Assembly (NCBI RefSeq): GCF_002574545.1
Contig: NZ_NUGT01000079.1
Span: 2,442-66,441 of the forward strand
Direction of reading: 5' to 3'
DNA length: 64,000 nucleotides
DNA from: Bacillus sp. AFS055030
Lineage (GTDB): Bacteria > Bacillota > Bacilli > Bacillales > Bacillaceae_G
Below, piece after piece: positions 35,520 through 44,023 of the stretch. The notes under the pieces are model-generated. The model did not search any database. It saw only the letters and a program-made list of their open reading frames with translations, and was not told the origin of the DNA. Position 1 is the stretch's first letter. Every line of letters starts with the position of its first letter. Position numbers and translations under genes: made by a program.

Positions 35520-36256
35520 TCTTTGTGATCTCCCTTCATTAATATGATCGCAAGTAAACTAGCAAGTATGGAAGACATGATTAGAGACCAGCCTTGGCTT
35601 AAAAAAGATGAAAGGATGAAGTTTAATAGCATGCTCACAAAAACGATTAAACAGGCTCTCCAATTTGTACGAATGGCTGGTGTTAGTAACCCAATAAACA
35701 TAGCATATAAAGAGATTCCCATGCTGTCGCTAATAATCTTAGGTATCAGTTTAGAAAAAACGACTCCTAAAATTGTACCGCTTATCCAAGTACAATAAGC
35801 AATTGTATGTAATGTAATCAAATAAATGGACGAATAACTTTCTGAACTGCTTTTTTTACCTAAAGTTGTAACGGCAAAATTTTCATCTGTTAGTGTGATA
35901 GATAAGTAGACTCTATGCCAAAATGGCAGTGTTTTAAACTGATGATTAAATGATAGACTCATAACAAAGTTTCTAAAATTTAAAATAAATGTTGCGATGT
36001 AGATTTGGAACAAACTAACTCCTACCAAATACATTGATAACCCCATAAACTGACTAGCTCCAGCATAAACTAGCGCACTAAATGAAATCGTATTTAGTAC
36101 ATCAATGTCAGCTTGCTTTGCAATTAATCCAAATGTAAAAGCAACCGGCAAATAGCCAATAATTAAAGGAACAGACGCTAAAAATCCTTCCTTTATTTCC
36201 TTACTACGATTCGCTTTTGTGTGTGTAGTTTTTGATTGTTGCAAAACAGTAGACAT
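35516..36256 (-). CDS. azlC: AzlC family branched-chain amino acid permease
   Basis: 246 residues with about eight membrane helices. The N-terminal EGFLASVPLIIGYLPVAFTF and ALVYAGASQFMGLSM, followed by an NFRNFVMSLS motif, are the AzlC signature. AzlCD was defined by 4-azaleucine resistance. GGGAG lies upstream of the ATG at a longish distance. No T-box or Lrp site was recognised in front of it. Confidence 0.93.
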   Translation of the reverse strand: MSTVLQQSKTTHTKANRSKEIKEGFLASVPLIIGYLPVAFTFGLIAKQADIDVLNTISFSALVYAGASQFMGLSMYLVGVSLFQIYIATFILNFRNFVMSLSFNHQFKTLPFWHRVYLSITLTDENFAVTTLGKKSSSESYSSIYLITLHTIAYCTWISGTILGVVFSKLIPKIISDSMGISLYAMFIGLLTPAIRTNWRACLIVFVSMLLNFILSSFLSQGWSLIMSSILASLLAIILMKGDHKE

Positions 36257-36864
36257 ATTAAGTTATAAACTCCCTTCTATTACCTGAATTAAAACAATAT
36301 AGTTCAATAACTGTGATGACAGCTAGATAAAAACCTATTTTATATTTTTTTGTTTCTTTAGTATTTGAAAAATGTTGTGCTACTAAAAGATTATCATATG
36401 ATTATACTATAAAATTAAGAAAATTTTTATAGTACTGAAAATATAAATTTTTATAGACTTGAGATCTTTACTGAATTTTTTTATATTAATTTACGTTTGA
36501 AGTTAATTAGAGGAATAGTTTGAAATGCCATAAAAAATTTTCGACTTATTCACGAAATTTATAAATTATAGGTAATATTTTCCAAAAATAAATGATAATG
36601 ATTAATAATAAAAACATACTTGGCCATATTTTTTTAAACATTTTTCCACCTTAAATAAATTAGTTTATTATGAAGTGTGCCGAAATTTTAATGAAAATAT
36701 TCCATTTTAATCATTATTCTTCAATTTTTGGTAATGAATCTATTATTAAAGGTTATTAATATTGGTGTACGATTGCGGGTCTATTAACTACTTTTAATAT
36801 TAAATAAAAAACAATTCTGTTATAATATTATCTAGAATGTAAAGATGAGAAGGGATGTAAGTTA
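36257..36864. other. Long AT-rich divergent intergenic region (azlC / ccdA)
   Basis: About 600 bp without a gene. The one patterned site is TGATAATGATTAATA (36593-36607), a partial match to the 7-1-7 Fur/Per box, not adjacent to any iron gene. TTATAATAT at 36820-36828 could be the ccdA -10. Confidence 0.45.
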
Positions 36865-37572
36865 ATGGGGGATTTAAATATTGGTATTGCATTTGGAGCG
36901 GGATTTCTCTCTTTTATTTCTCCATGTTGTCTACCGATTTATCCAGCGTTTTTATCGTATATTACAGGGGTATCTTTAAGTGATTTACAGAATGAAAAAA
37001 GAATACATAAAAGTAAAACTTTACTACATACTTTGTTCTTTTTACTAGGTTTTACAATCATTTTTATCGTATTAGGATTTAGTACTTCTATAATTGGTTC
37101 ATTTTTTATGCGTTATCAAGATTTTATTCGACAAGTTGGTGCTATTTTAATTGTATTTTTAGGATTAGTCGTGACGGGGATTTTTCAACCGAAGTTTTTA
37201 ATGAATGATCGAAGGTTTCAATTTTCAAAACGTCCTTCAGGATATTTAGGTTCTACTTTAATTGGATTAGCATTTGCAGCAGGTTGGACACCTTGTACTG
37301 GACCAATCTTAACTTCGGTATTTGCACTTGCAGTAAGTAATCCAAGTTCAAGTTTATTTTATATGCTAGCTTATACACTTGGATTCTCCATTCCATTTTT
37401 TGTTTTATCATTTTATTTGGGGTCACTAAGATGGATTAAAAAGTATTCACATAAAATCGTCGTTTTTGGTGGATATATGATGATCATAATGGGAATCATG
37501 TTATATTTTGATTGGTTGACTAAAATAACAATTTATTTTACTAGATTTTATGGAGGCTTTACTGGATTTTAA
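36865..37572 (+). CDS. ccdA: Cytochrome c biogenesis/thiol-transport protein CcdA
   Basis: 235 residues with six membrane helices. CcdA carries reducing power across the membrane to extracytoplasmic thiol oxidoreductases such as ResA, needed for cytochrome c maturation and spore cortex synthesis. The two reactive cysteine regions are SPCCLPIYPAFLSY and AGWTPCTGPIL. In standard position between yneF and citB. Confidence 0.95.
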   Translation: MGDLNIGIAFGAGFLSFISPCCLPIYPAFLSYITGVSLSDLQNEKRIHKSKTLLHTLFFLLGFTIIFIVLGFSTSIIGSFFMRYQDFIRQVGAILIVFLGLVVTGIFQPKFLMNDRRFQFSKRPSGYLGSTLIGLAFAAGWTPCTGPILTSVFALAVSNPSSSLFYMLAYTLGFSIPFFVLSFYLGSLRWIKKYSHKIVVFGGYMMIIMGIMLYFDWLTKITIYFTRFYGGFTGF

Positions 37573-37736
37573 ATTAGATTTTCCATTGTAAAAAAATGCA
37601 GGATTTGTAGTTATTGGATTTGCATCGATGTGCTAGAAGAAGTATTATATAATCAGTTTCTATGTAAGAACGATTATGAGGGGTCAATAACATAAGATTG
37701 TTATACTTTAAGATTGAGAAAAAAGGTAGTGAAAAA

Positions 37737-38228
37737 ATGAGTAAAGATATGAGTATTATATTTAGCACAGTAGTAGCAACTTTTATGGCATTAGGTGTAA
37801 TTGTCGTTAGACTAAAAGCTGCTAAAAAGCCTACAAACCTTAAAAAAATAATTTTACCTCCATTTTTTATGAGTAGTGGAGCCTTAATGTACTTAGTACC
37901 GGAGTTTAGATTAACTGGTTCTGAAATAGTAGAAGCTGTTTGTATAGGAGTATTTTTTTCGTTATTTTTGATTAAAACATCTAAATTTGAAATTGTCGAT
38001 AATGAAATTTATTTAAAAAGATCGAAAGCTTTTGTCTTTATCCTACTTGGGTTATTAGTCGTTCGAATCGTAATGAAGTTATATTTAAGTTCATCAATCG
38101 ATGTAGGTCAACTGAGTGGAATGTTCTTCTTATTAGCCTTTTCAATGATTGTACCTTGGCGCTTAGCAATGTATAAATCATATCAAAAAATGAGAAGACA
38201 GCTTCCTTCAAATACAATTATCACATGA
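37737..38228 (+). CDS. ccdC: CcdC (YneJ) membrane protein
   Basis: 163 residues from ATG 37737 (AAAGGTAGTG upstream; the in-frame TTG 13 codons earlier has no ribosome binding site). Four to five hydrophobic segments with PPFFMSSGALMYLVPEFR and a C-terminal PWRLAMYKSYQKM. It matches CcdC/YneJ, encoded near ccdA in Bacillus; its exact role in cytochrome c assembly is unclear. The response-regulator-like yneI that lies between the two in Bacillus subtilis is absent here. Confidence 0.85.
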   Translation: MSKDMSIIFSTVVATFMALGVIVVRLKAAKKPTNLKKIILPPFFMSSGALMYLVPEFRLTGSEIVEAVCIGVFFSLFLIKTSKFEIVDNEIYLKRSKAFVFILLGLLVVRIVMKLYLSSSIDVGQLSGMFFLLAFSMIVPWRLAMYKSYQKMRRQLPSNTIIT

Positions 38229-38229
38229 A

Positions 38230-38260
38230 AAAACGTGTACCTTTTTTTGGTACACGTTTT
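38230..38260. terminator. Bidirectional terminator
   Basis: AAAACGTGTACC, T7 loop, GGTACACGTTTT, between ccdC and the convergent DUF2621 gene. Confidence 0.85.
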
Positions 38261-38690
38261 ATTTTGCAAGTAAATGCTTAAATTCAGTAAAATCAATTTC
38301 TTTTTTCTTTAGTGTTTTAATTAAAAATGCATGATCTCTCTTTGGAGTTGCTTTAATATATCCTTCAATAATTAAGCCTTGAGTAATTTGTGGTGCGTTA
38401 TTTAGTAACGCCAATTCACCAATTTTGCCAGCTATTTTATCTCGAGCTATGTCTCTAAATAAAGATGGAACTGGTTTTACTAATTCTTCAAGTAATTCTT
38501 TCTGTTCAGTCGACCATAAATGTCTTGTTTTTTGTAAATATTCTTCTTGCCAATCTAAAATCGACTTCCCATCTTCTTTAGGTAATCTTTTCAAAAACTT
38601 TCTGAACATAAAGTATCCGCCAATTGACATCATTCCTAACAAGAAAATTGTCCATAAGACAATCATAATTTGAGAAAAGAACGAAAACAT
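38259..38690 (-). CDS. yneK: DUF2621 family protein (YneK)
   Basis: 143 residues from ATG 38690, which has GGAGGATAC immediately upstream. One N-terminal membrane helix (IMIVLWTIFLLGMMSIGGYFM) then a soluble helical domain (DWQEEYLQKTRHLWSTEQ, PVPSLFRDIARDKIAGKIGE). This is the YneK/DUF2621 family found beside ccdC in Bacillus. Function unknown. Confidence 0.85.
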   Translation of the reverse strand: MFSFFSQIMIVLWTIFLLGMMSIGGYFMFRKFLKRLPKEDGKSILDWQEEYLQKTRHLWSTEQKELLEELVKPVPSLFRDIARDKIAGKIGELALLNNAPQITQGLIIEGYIKATPKRDHAFLIKTLKKKEIDFTEFKHLLAK

Positions 38691-38875
38691 ATGTATCCTC
38701 CTTGTATTAGGTAAACATACCACTATTATAGTAAGAAAATATGACAAGTATCAAGCAAGTACATATTTTTTTGTCAAAAAATGACCATTTATTTTTATGT
38801 ACTAGTTTCATTTTATGTATTTGAATCATATAGTAGAAAAAATAAAGAAAAAAGTCGTAGAGGAGGCGAAAGAAT

Positions 38876-39346
38876 GTGAACCAAACAAAATTCTCTTCTC
38901 ACTTTACTTTTCTAAGCATTTTATTTTATATGGCCGCAAGTTCAATATTCCTAATCATTCTGTACAAGTTAATATCGATGCTTGTAGGAAACGGAAATGA
39001 TTTAAAGACATATTTGCAAATCGCTGTAGTTGTAATTGTTTTAAGTATTACAGCTTTCCGCCTAATAAGAAGTGATATTGTTTTAATAAAAGATGAAATA
39101 ATCATTCATAAAGGCTTTCTAACTGTTAAATTGAATGTTAATGACATTACAGAAATTAAGCAACTAGTTGAAGTTTATGGGAAAAATAAAGAAATAATTA
39201 CTTTATTAATTCATATTAACGAGTCAGTGCAACCAATCATTTTAACCCTTGAAAATCCAAAAGCCTTTATAAGAGAACTTTTAAATTTAAATTCTAACAT
39301 TCTATTTGATGAAGAATTGATTATTTTAGTGAATAAAAATAACTAA
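38876..39346 (+). CDS. Hypothetical membrane protein, PH-like
   Basis: 156 residues with two N-terminal membrane helices (about 12-35 and 43-62), then a beta-rich soluble part starting DIVLIKDEIIIHKGFL and ending with a helix. Two helices followed by a sheet resembles bacterial PH-domain membrane proteins, but the family was not identified. GTG start with AGGAGG 9 nt before it. A clear terminator follows. Confidence 0.65.
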   Translation: MNQTKFSSHFTFLSILFYMAASSIFLIILYKLISMLVGNGNDLKTYLQIAVVVIVLSITAFRLIRSDIVLIKDEIIIHKGFLTVKLNVNDITEIKQLVEVYGKNKEIITLLIHINESVQPIILTLENPKAFIRELLNLNSNILFDEELIILVNKNN

Positions 39347-39352
39347 TAAATG

Positions 39353-39388
39353 AAAGCCAAGTTTAATGAAATGTAGACTTGGCTTTTT
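39353..39388 (+). terminator. Terminator
   Basis: AAGCCAAGT ... ACTTGGCTTTTT after the 38876 gene. Confidence 0.8.
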
Positions 39389-39845
39389 GCTTTGTAAAAT
39401 ATTGAAGTCTGTCTTACTCCGATTATAAATTTTTAAAAAAGTTTATTTCAGTTATCTATTTTCTAAATGTTTTTTTAGATTGATAAAGTTTATAAATTTA
39501 AAGGAGTATTTACATAGTATAGAGAAATTATTATTTTGTGGTAAAAAAATCCAAAAAAAATAATAGTGTTGAGTATATATAAAAGTTTGAAGGATATAAT
39601 TTGATTTGTGACTAGATATACACCAAGCGATCTTTGTAAAACGACATGCAAACCAAAATGATAGAAGGTTACTGATGTCAACAGCCTGATGAAGAAAGAG
39701 TAGTATTTAACGAGGTTTTTCCCAAAATGTTCCAATCATTTCTCAAAAATTTTTCTTTGATCTTGAATGAAAAAAGAACAAGAGAACTGGAATTGGTTCA
39801 CAAATACTTGGAAAAAATAAATTAGCTGAAAAAGGAGGAAAATTA
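39389..39845. other. Intergenic region with no recognised gene
   Basis: AT-rich. Open frames on either strand lack ribosome binding sites and recognisable motifs; it may contain decayed coding sequence. Confidence 0.4.
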
Positions 39846-40391
39846 ATGACAAATTTAAATGTAGGTATTATTTTAGGAAGTACAAGACAGGGACGAGTTA
39901 GCCCGCAAGTGGGAGAATGGGTTAAAGGAATTGCTGACAAACGTGGAGATGCAAATTATGAAATTGTAGATATTGCTGATTATCAATTACCTTTTTTAGG
40001 CACTACTGATGGAACTGAACCAGGAATTGCAGCTTGGAACGAAAAACTTAACAGCTTGGATGGATTCGTATTTATCGTTGCAGAATATAATCACAGTATA
40101 ACGGGGGCATTAAAAAACGCAATTGATTTAGCTCGTGAAGCGTGGAATAACAAAGCAGCAGGTATCGTTAGTTATGGTTCAACTGGCGGTGCCCGTGCAG
40201 CTGAACATTTACGAGGGATCATGGGTGAGCTATTGATTGCAGATGTTCGTGTTCACCCTACACTTTCTTTATTTACCGATTTTGAAAACTATACTACTTT
40301 CAAACCAGCTGAATTACATCTTAATAATGTAAATGCAATGCTTGAGCAAGTTGTTGCTTGGAGTGGTGCATTAAAAACTTTGAGAAAATAA
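39846..40391 (+). CDS. NADPH-dependent FMN reductase family protein
   Basis: 181 residues of flavodoxin-like fold. GIILGSTRQGRVSPQVGEWV is the phosphate-binding loop, FIVAEYNHSITGALKNAIDL the conserved flavin-binding segment, and GIVSYGSTGGARAAEHLR follows. Such enzymes reduce FMN, azo dyes, quinones or chromate. AAAGGAGGAA precedes the ATG. Single gene with its own terminator. Confidence 0.92.
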   Translation: MTNLNVGIILGSTRQGRVSPQVGEWVKGIADKRGDANYEIVDIADYQLPFLGTTDGTEPGIAAWNEKLNSLDGFVFIVAEYNHSITGALKNAIDLAREAWNNKAAGIVSYGSTGGARAAEHLRGIMGELLIADVRVHPTLSLFTDFENYTTFKPAELHLNNVNAMLEQVVAWSGALKTLRK

Positions 40392-40406
40392 GTGTACTAA
40401 GTGAAG

Positions 40407-40443
40407 AATATCAGACGCTAAAAAGTGTCTGGTATTTTTTTTT
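40407..40443 (+). terminator. Terminator
   Basis: AATATCAGACGCT, loop, AGTGTCTGGTATT, then T9. Confidence 0.8.
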
Positions 40444-40744
40444 GCGAATATAGAGTGGCTAAAGTAAAGCATTAGCCTTAGCAACATAACCTGCATTAAT
40501 CTTTTATTATAAGTTTATATATTGAATAAGTAGAAAATGTATATTTTAAAATAGAATTATTTCTTTGTATTGAAAAATGCTTTTTATTTATGTCAAAATT
40601 AAAAAGTTATTTCAATAACACGATATAAAATTGAAAGATTTTAAAATTAAGTATTATTTACACAATGGTTATGAATAGTTAGGTTCCTTTCGTTTATGTT
40701 ACAATAATATACAAGTACATAATTGTAGGGGGAGTATAGCACTA
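40444..40744. other. Intergenic region upstream of the BdbD-like gene
   Basis: AT-rich, no gene seen. TTACAATAAT near 40698 may be part of the downstream promoter. Confidence 0.4.
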
Positions 40745-41449
40745 ATGAGTAAAAAGAAAAAATCTAATGGTAATCAAACGTTTGCTATTTCTGTATTTGT
40801 TGGAATAGTTGTTTTAGTTGGAGCATTATTTTTAGTTTCTAAATTGCAAGATAAAAAGACTGAAGAAGTATACCCAACAATTGCTGGAGTAAATGAAGTA
40901 AAAGTTGATGGATTTGATACAAAGAACCAACCAACATTTAGCAATAAAGATGCAAAAGTTGAAGTAGTTGAATTTGGAGATTATAAATGTCCAATTTGTG
41001 CTCAATGGAATGAAGTAGTTTTTCCACAACTTAAAGCCGATTATATCGATAATGGTCTAATCAATTTTTCATTTATTAATTATCCGTTTATTTCCAAAGA
41101 TTCAAATTTAGCTGCACTAGCGTCAGAAGTAGTTTATAAAACTTATAAAGATTCATTTTGGAAGTTTCAAGAGCAACTCTATTTAAAACAAGAAGATGAA
41201 ACAACAACGTGGGCAACACCTGATAAACTAACAAGCATTGCAAAATCTGTTATTCCGGATTTAGATGAAAAACAATTTAAAAAAGATTTATACAAAAAAG
41301 ACGTAATGAAACAAGTTGCTAACGATGTTGCCATTGCTAACCATTATGGTGTGAACGGAACACCTACAATTTTTGTAAATGGTAAAGCAGTGGACAATCC
41401 TAGCTTAGAATCAATTAAAGCTGCAATTGATGCGGAAATAAACAAATAA
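40745..41449 (+). CDS. bdbD: BdbD/DsbA-like membrane-anchored thiol-disulfide oxidoreductase
   Basis: 234 residues. A basic N-terminus and one membrane anchor (FAISVFVGIVVLVGALFLV) precede a DsbA-like thioredoxin domain. The redox motif is CPIC (Cys82, Cys85; EFGDYKCPICAQW) and the cis-proline loop is VNGTPTIFVNG. It should oxidise or isomerise disulfides of exported proteins. No bdbC quinone-coupled partner is adjacent. The symbol is by similarity of layout and is less sure than the family. Confidence 0.82.
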   Translation: MSKKKKSNGNQTFAISVFVGIVVLVGALFLVSKLQDKKTEEVYPTIAGVNEVKVDGFDTKNQPTFSNKDAKVEVVEFGDYKCPICAQWNEVVFPQLKADYIDNGLINFSFINYPFISKDSNLAALASEVVYKTYKDSFWKFQEQLYLKQEDETTTWATPDKLTSIAKSVIPDLDEKQFKKDLYKKDVMKQVANDVAIANHYGVNGTPTIFVNGKAVDNPSLESIKAAIDAEINK

Positions 41450-41453
41450 TGTT

Positions 41454-41489
41454 AAAAAGGTATGCGCCAACTATACGCATACCTTTTTT
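41454..41489. terminator. Terminator
   Basis: AAAAGGTATGCG ... CGCATACCTTTTTT; also positioned to end the convergent 41501 gene. Confidence 0.85.
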
Positions 41490-41500
41490 GTATTAGTAAA

Positions 41501-41659
41501 TTACATTTTTCTCTTTACGCGTGCATCTGCTTGAGCAGATCGTTCTTGTGCTTCAATGTCATCGTGATCTGCTAATTCCGCTGAATACTCCACATCAAGT
41601 CCATCAGGCTTTATATTCTTATCAAAGTTTGAATTAAAAGTACTTTTTTTCTTTTTCAA
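41501..41659 (-). CDS. YfhD-like small protein
   Basis: 52 residues. The core DVEYSAELADHDDIEAQERS and the basic end ARVKRKM match the YfhD family pattern of small acidic sporulation-associated proteins. The start is TTG with GGAGGG 7 nt upstream. It is 33 bp downstream of sspP on the same strand and may be co-transcribed in the forespore. Too short for many gene finders. Confidence 0.75.
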   Translation of the reverse strand: MKKKKSTFNSNFDKNIKPDGLDVEYSAELADHDDIEAQERSAQADARVKRKM

Positions 41660-41692
41660 TTTAAAACCCTCCATTATCACTAACTAATTTAA

Positions 41693-41827
41693 TTACATAT
41701 CGTGGTGACTATGCTTTTTCTGTCTTGTATGATTTTGGTTTTTCACTTTATGAGAACCACTTAATGGTTTTGGTTGTCCACTTTCATGGTCAATTGGGCT
41801 ATTTCTTTTTGATGATTTGTTCGCCAT
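41693..41827 (-). CDS. sspP: Small acid-soluble spore protein P
   Basis: 44 residues: after a basic N-terminus comes [20 protein letters not shown] and a His-rich end (KHSHHDM), closely following Bacillus subtilis SspP ([20 protein letters not shown]...). A minor forespore protein. GGAAGGTG lies upstream of the ATG. As in Bacillus it sits near sspO and citB; here the two ssp genes are not contiguous, with a hypothetical gene on the other strand between them. Confidence 0.93.
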   Translation of the reverse strand: MANKSSKRNSPIDHESGQPKPLSGSHKVKNQNHTRQKKHSHHDM

Positions 41828-42202
41828 TCTTGTCACCTTCCTTTATGAATAGCTTTAGTTGTTAGCGAAAAAATATGCCAAAATGAAATATTTACTAATT
41901 TAAAATTGAAAGCGTTTTAATCATTTTTTTCTAATAATTTTCGATAACCATTTTCCATATATATAAATAAGTTAAGGAAAGGGAGGTATTTCTTATGATC
42001 TAATTTATTGAATATTGATTGTAAAAAATGAATGTTGAGAAAATTATTTTTCATAATAAAAAACGACAAACAACATTAAATCTAAGAAATTAATAGAGTA
42101 AAAGTTAATTTTTTTAGTTTGTCTGACTCTTTTGATGTATGAAACAAGTAATTTGACCAATACTAGTAATAGTCAAAATGAAAGAGGAGACTGATACTGA
42201 TT
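41828..42202. other. Intergenic region, possible dead gene start
   Basis: AT-rich. GGGAGG at 41980-41985 is well spaced before an ATG at 41995, but the frame stops after two codons (ATG ATC TAA). No coding sequence could be recovered in other frames. Confidence 0.4.
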
Positions 42203-42439
42203 ATGCAAGTCCTAACAGTTTGTCTTATATATTCGGGTGTGATCATACTCTATCTCTTGTTCAAGAAAGTTCAATATAATAAGAGACAAAAAAATGTAAT
42301 TAATTTTTTCCTATACTATAATCGAAGAAAAAGTAATGTTAATAGAGATACGAAAAGAACAGGAGATATTATTTATTTAATGCCTCAATCTACGTTGAAC
42401 AAAGGCATATTAAGAAAGCGAAAAGATGAGGTTGAGTAA
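42203..42439 (+). CDS. Hypothetical small membrane protein
   Basis: 78 residues: an N-terminal membrane helix (VLTVCLIYSGVIILYLLF) followed by a very basic cytoplasmic tail (KKVQYNKRQKNV ... RKRKDEVE). The ribosome binding site AGAGGAG is about 13 nt from the ATG, which is long. A strong hairpin follows. Plausible but unassigned. Confidence 0.45.
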   Translation: MQVLTVCLIYSGVIILYLLFKKVQYNKRQKNVINFFLYYNRRKSNVNRDTKRTGDIIYLMPQSTLNKGILRKRKDEVE

Positions 42440-42453
42440 TGATCAAAAACTAT

Positions 42454-42496
42454 AAAAAATAGCAAGCAATTCATCCAAATTGCTTGCTATTTTTTT
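42454..42496. terminator. Bidirectional terminator
   Basis: AAAAAATAGCAAGCAATT and its complement around a five-base loop, between the 42203 gene and the convergent sspO, reaching into the last codons of sspO. Confidence 0.85.
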
Positions 42497-42641
42497 ATTG
42501 TCTTTTTTTCGTCTTTTTATTGTTTAATTTATATTCAGCTGAAAGTGGTTCTTGTGCAGTTTCTTCATTAAAACCTGCAGCTTTTCCTTGCTCGATTGAA
42601 GCTGACATTCCGCTACCAGAATTATTTTTACGTCTAGACAT
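42495..42641 (-). CDS. sspO: Small acid-soluble spore protein O
   Basis: 48 residues, the same length as Bacillus subtilis SspO. MSRRKNNSGSGM is followed by QGKAAGFNEE and PLSAEYKLNNKKTKKRQ, the SspO arrangement of a GKxAGF/Y motif and lysine-rich end. AAGGAGGAA lies 5 nt before the ATG. Forespore-specific minor SASP; its usual neighbour citB follows after an inserted M15 peptidase gene. Confidence 0.92.
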   Translation of the reverse strand: MSRRKNNSGSGMSASIEQGKAAGFNEETAQEPLSAEYKLNNKKTKKRQ

Positions 42642-43020
42642 GATTATTCCTCCTTATATCGGCCGTTTCGAGAAAACCTTTTGATGAAATTGGTTTAAAA
42701 ACGGACCTTTATAACCGTTATTCTTTCCCATATTTTTTTTAGTACCCAAAATTAAATTGGTAAAAAATGTGAAAGGCAATATAGTTTTTTGACAGCACAT
42801 CTAAAAACAGGATTAAAGACTTGTTATTGTAAAAAACGATTCCTTTTGGACTATTTATTCAATCGAAAATTTAATTTTGTGAATATATTGGCTTATATGT
42901 ATGAATTGTTGGTTTATTTAGAAGTGTTAAAAGTATGAAAGCAAGCGATGTACGTTTCTTAAGGATAAAGTCTTCCTAAGTAGGTTGGCTATTTAAATTG
43001 ATGAAAAGGGGAAATCAAAA
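42642..43020. other. Intergenic region upstream of sspO and the M15 peptidase
   Basis: AT-rich divergent promoter region; no gene or repeat recognised. Confidence 0.4.
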
Positions 43021-43629
43021 ATGAAAAATCCAACTTATCACGAAAGAAATTTATCAAACATAAACAAGCTAGCTCCTAATACAAAACAAGCAGCTTTAAA
43101 ATGGTACAATTATTGTATAAAAAACAATATCGATGTTTTAATTTACGAAACGACACGAACGAAAGAACGTCAAGAAGCACTAGTTGATAATGGTAAGTCC
43201 CAAACTAGAAAATCATACCATCTAGTAGGTCAAGCATTAGATTTTGTTCCAATTATAAATGGTAAAGAAGGGTGGAACTCATACAACTCGGAACCATTTA
43301 AATCTGCTATAAAATATGCTAAATCCATTGGCTTCACATGGGGTGGGGATTGGAATAGCTTTGTAGATCAGCCACATTTACAATTCGAATATAAAGGATA
43401 TGGTACAGATAAAGTAGTGGAAGCTAAACCACCAGCATATCCGGGTACGATATTAAAATCAGGTTCAAGAGGAAATAATGTTAAATTAGTTCAAAAAGAA
43501 TTAGGAATTACCGCAGACGGTATTTTCGGTCCAATAACGGATCGGGCAGTAAGAAACTTTCAAAAGAAAAATGGACTGACCGTAGATGGAAAAGTAGGTC
43601 CAAAAACTTGGGCAAAATTATTTGATTAA
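43021..43629 (+). CDS. M15-family peptidoglycan peptidase with C-terminal binding domain
   Basis: 202 residues. The N-terminal domain (about 1-135) is a zinc peptidase of the M15/CwlK L-alanyl-D-glutamate type: TRTKERQEALV, the zinc motif SYHLVGQALDF (His and Asp) and WGGDWNSFVDQPHLQFE with the third ligand His. The C-terminal domain is PG_binding_1 (LKSGSRGNNVKLVQKELGI, ADGIFGPITDRAVRNF, VDGKVGPKTWAKLF). No signal peptide, as in phage endolysins. It is inserted between the ssp genes and citB. AAAGGGGA precedes the ATG. Confidence 0.9.
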   Translation: MKNPTYHERNLSNINKLAPNTKQAALKWYNYCIKNNIDVLIYETTRTKERQEALVDNGKSQTRKSYHLVGQALDFVPIINGKEGWNSYNSEPFKSAIKYAKSIGFTWGGDWNSFVDQPHLQFEYKGYGTDKVVEAKPPAYPGTILKSGSRGNNVKLVQKELGITADGIFGPITDRAVRNFQKKNGLTVDGKVGPKTWAKLFD

Positions 43630-43680
43630 GAAAAGGTAAAATCTCATTAAAACCATTAAAAGTAAAAAATAAAATTGGTT

Positions 43681-43720
43681 CAAACCCTGTATCAGTAGTA
43701 GTGTACAGGGTTTGTTTTAA
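43681..43720 (+). terminator. Terminator
   Basis: CAAACCCTGTA ... TACAGGGTTTG, followed by a T-rich tract. Confidence 0.75.
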
Positions 43721-44023
43721 TCTTTACATATAGCATCCATTTCAATGAATTTGGCAACAAGTATACACTCTTACGCATTAAAAATATCATATTACATTAC
43801 CGAAAATTAAATTATATTATTTTGATATAAACATTGTTCTAATGGGGTAAAGATAATTATCGTAACTTTGATTTAAAAGGTCATAAGCAATACTTATTGC
43901 AAATGATAAGTTACTTGTTATTTACTTATGATATACATTGTAATAATATATTATTGTAAGGTATTGAAAAGTTTGGATAGTTAATATATTCAGACATTTT
44001 TTTGCAATAGGGGGAAAGAAAAC
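43721..44023 (+). promoter_or_regulatory. citB upstream region with CcpC-type dyad
   Basis: ATAA-GCAATAC-TTAT (43883-43897) exactly fits the ATAA-N7-TTAT dyad bound by CcpC, the citrate-responsive regulator of citB in Bacillus. A second looser copy, ATAA-N8-TTAT, lies at 43906-43921. The rest of the region is AT-rich with no gene. Confidence 0.6.

Noticed and set aside
36593..36607. Fur-box-like sequence TGATAATGATTAATA
   Set aside because: Only a partial 7-1-7 match and not adjacent to an iron gene; AT-rich DNA produces such matches by chance.
39490..39735. 81-codon minus-strand frame in the region before the FMN reductase gene
   Set aside because: No ribosome binding site and no recognisable domain; the interval looks like AT-rich or decayed DNA.
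41980..42003. Strong ribosome binding site followed by a two-codon frame
   Set aside because: No continuing coding sequence in any frame was recognised; noted only as a possible dead start.
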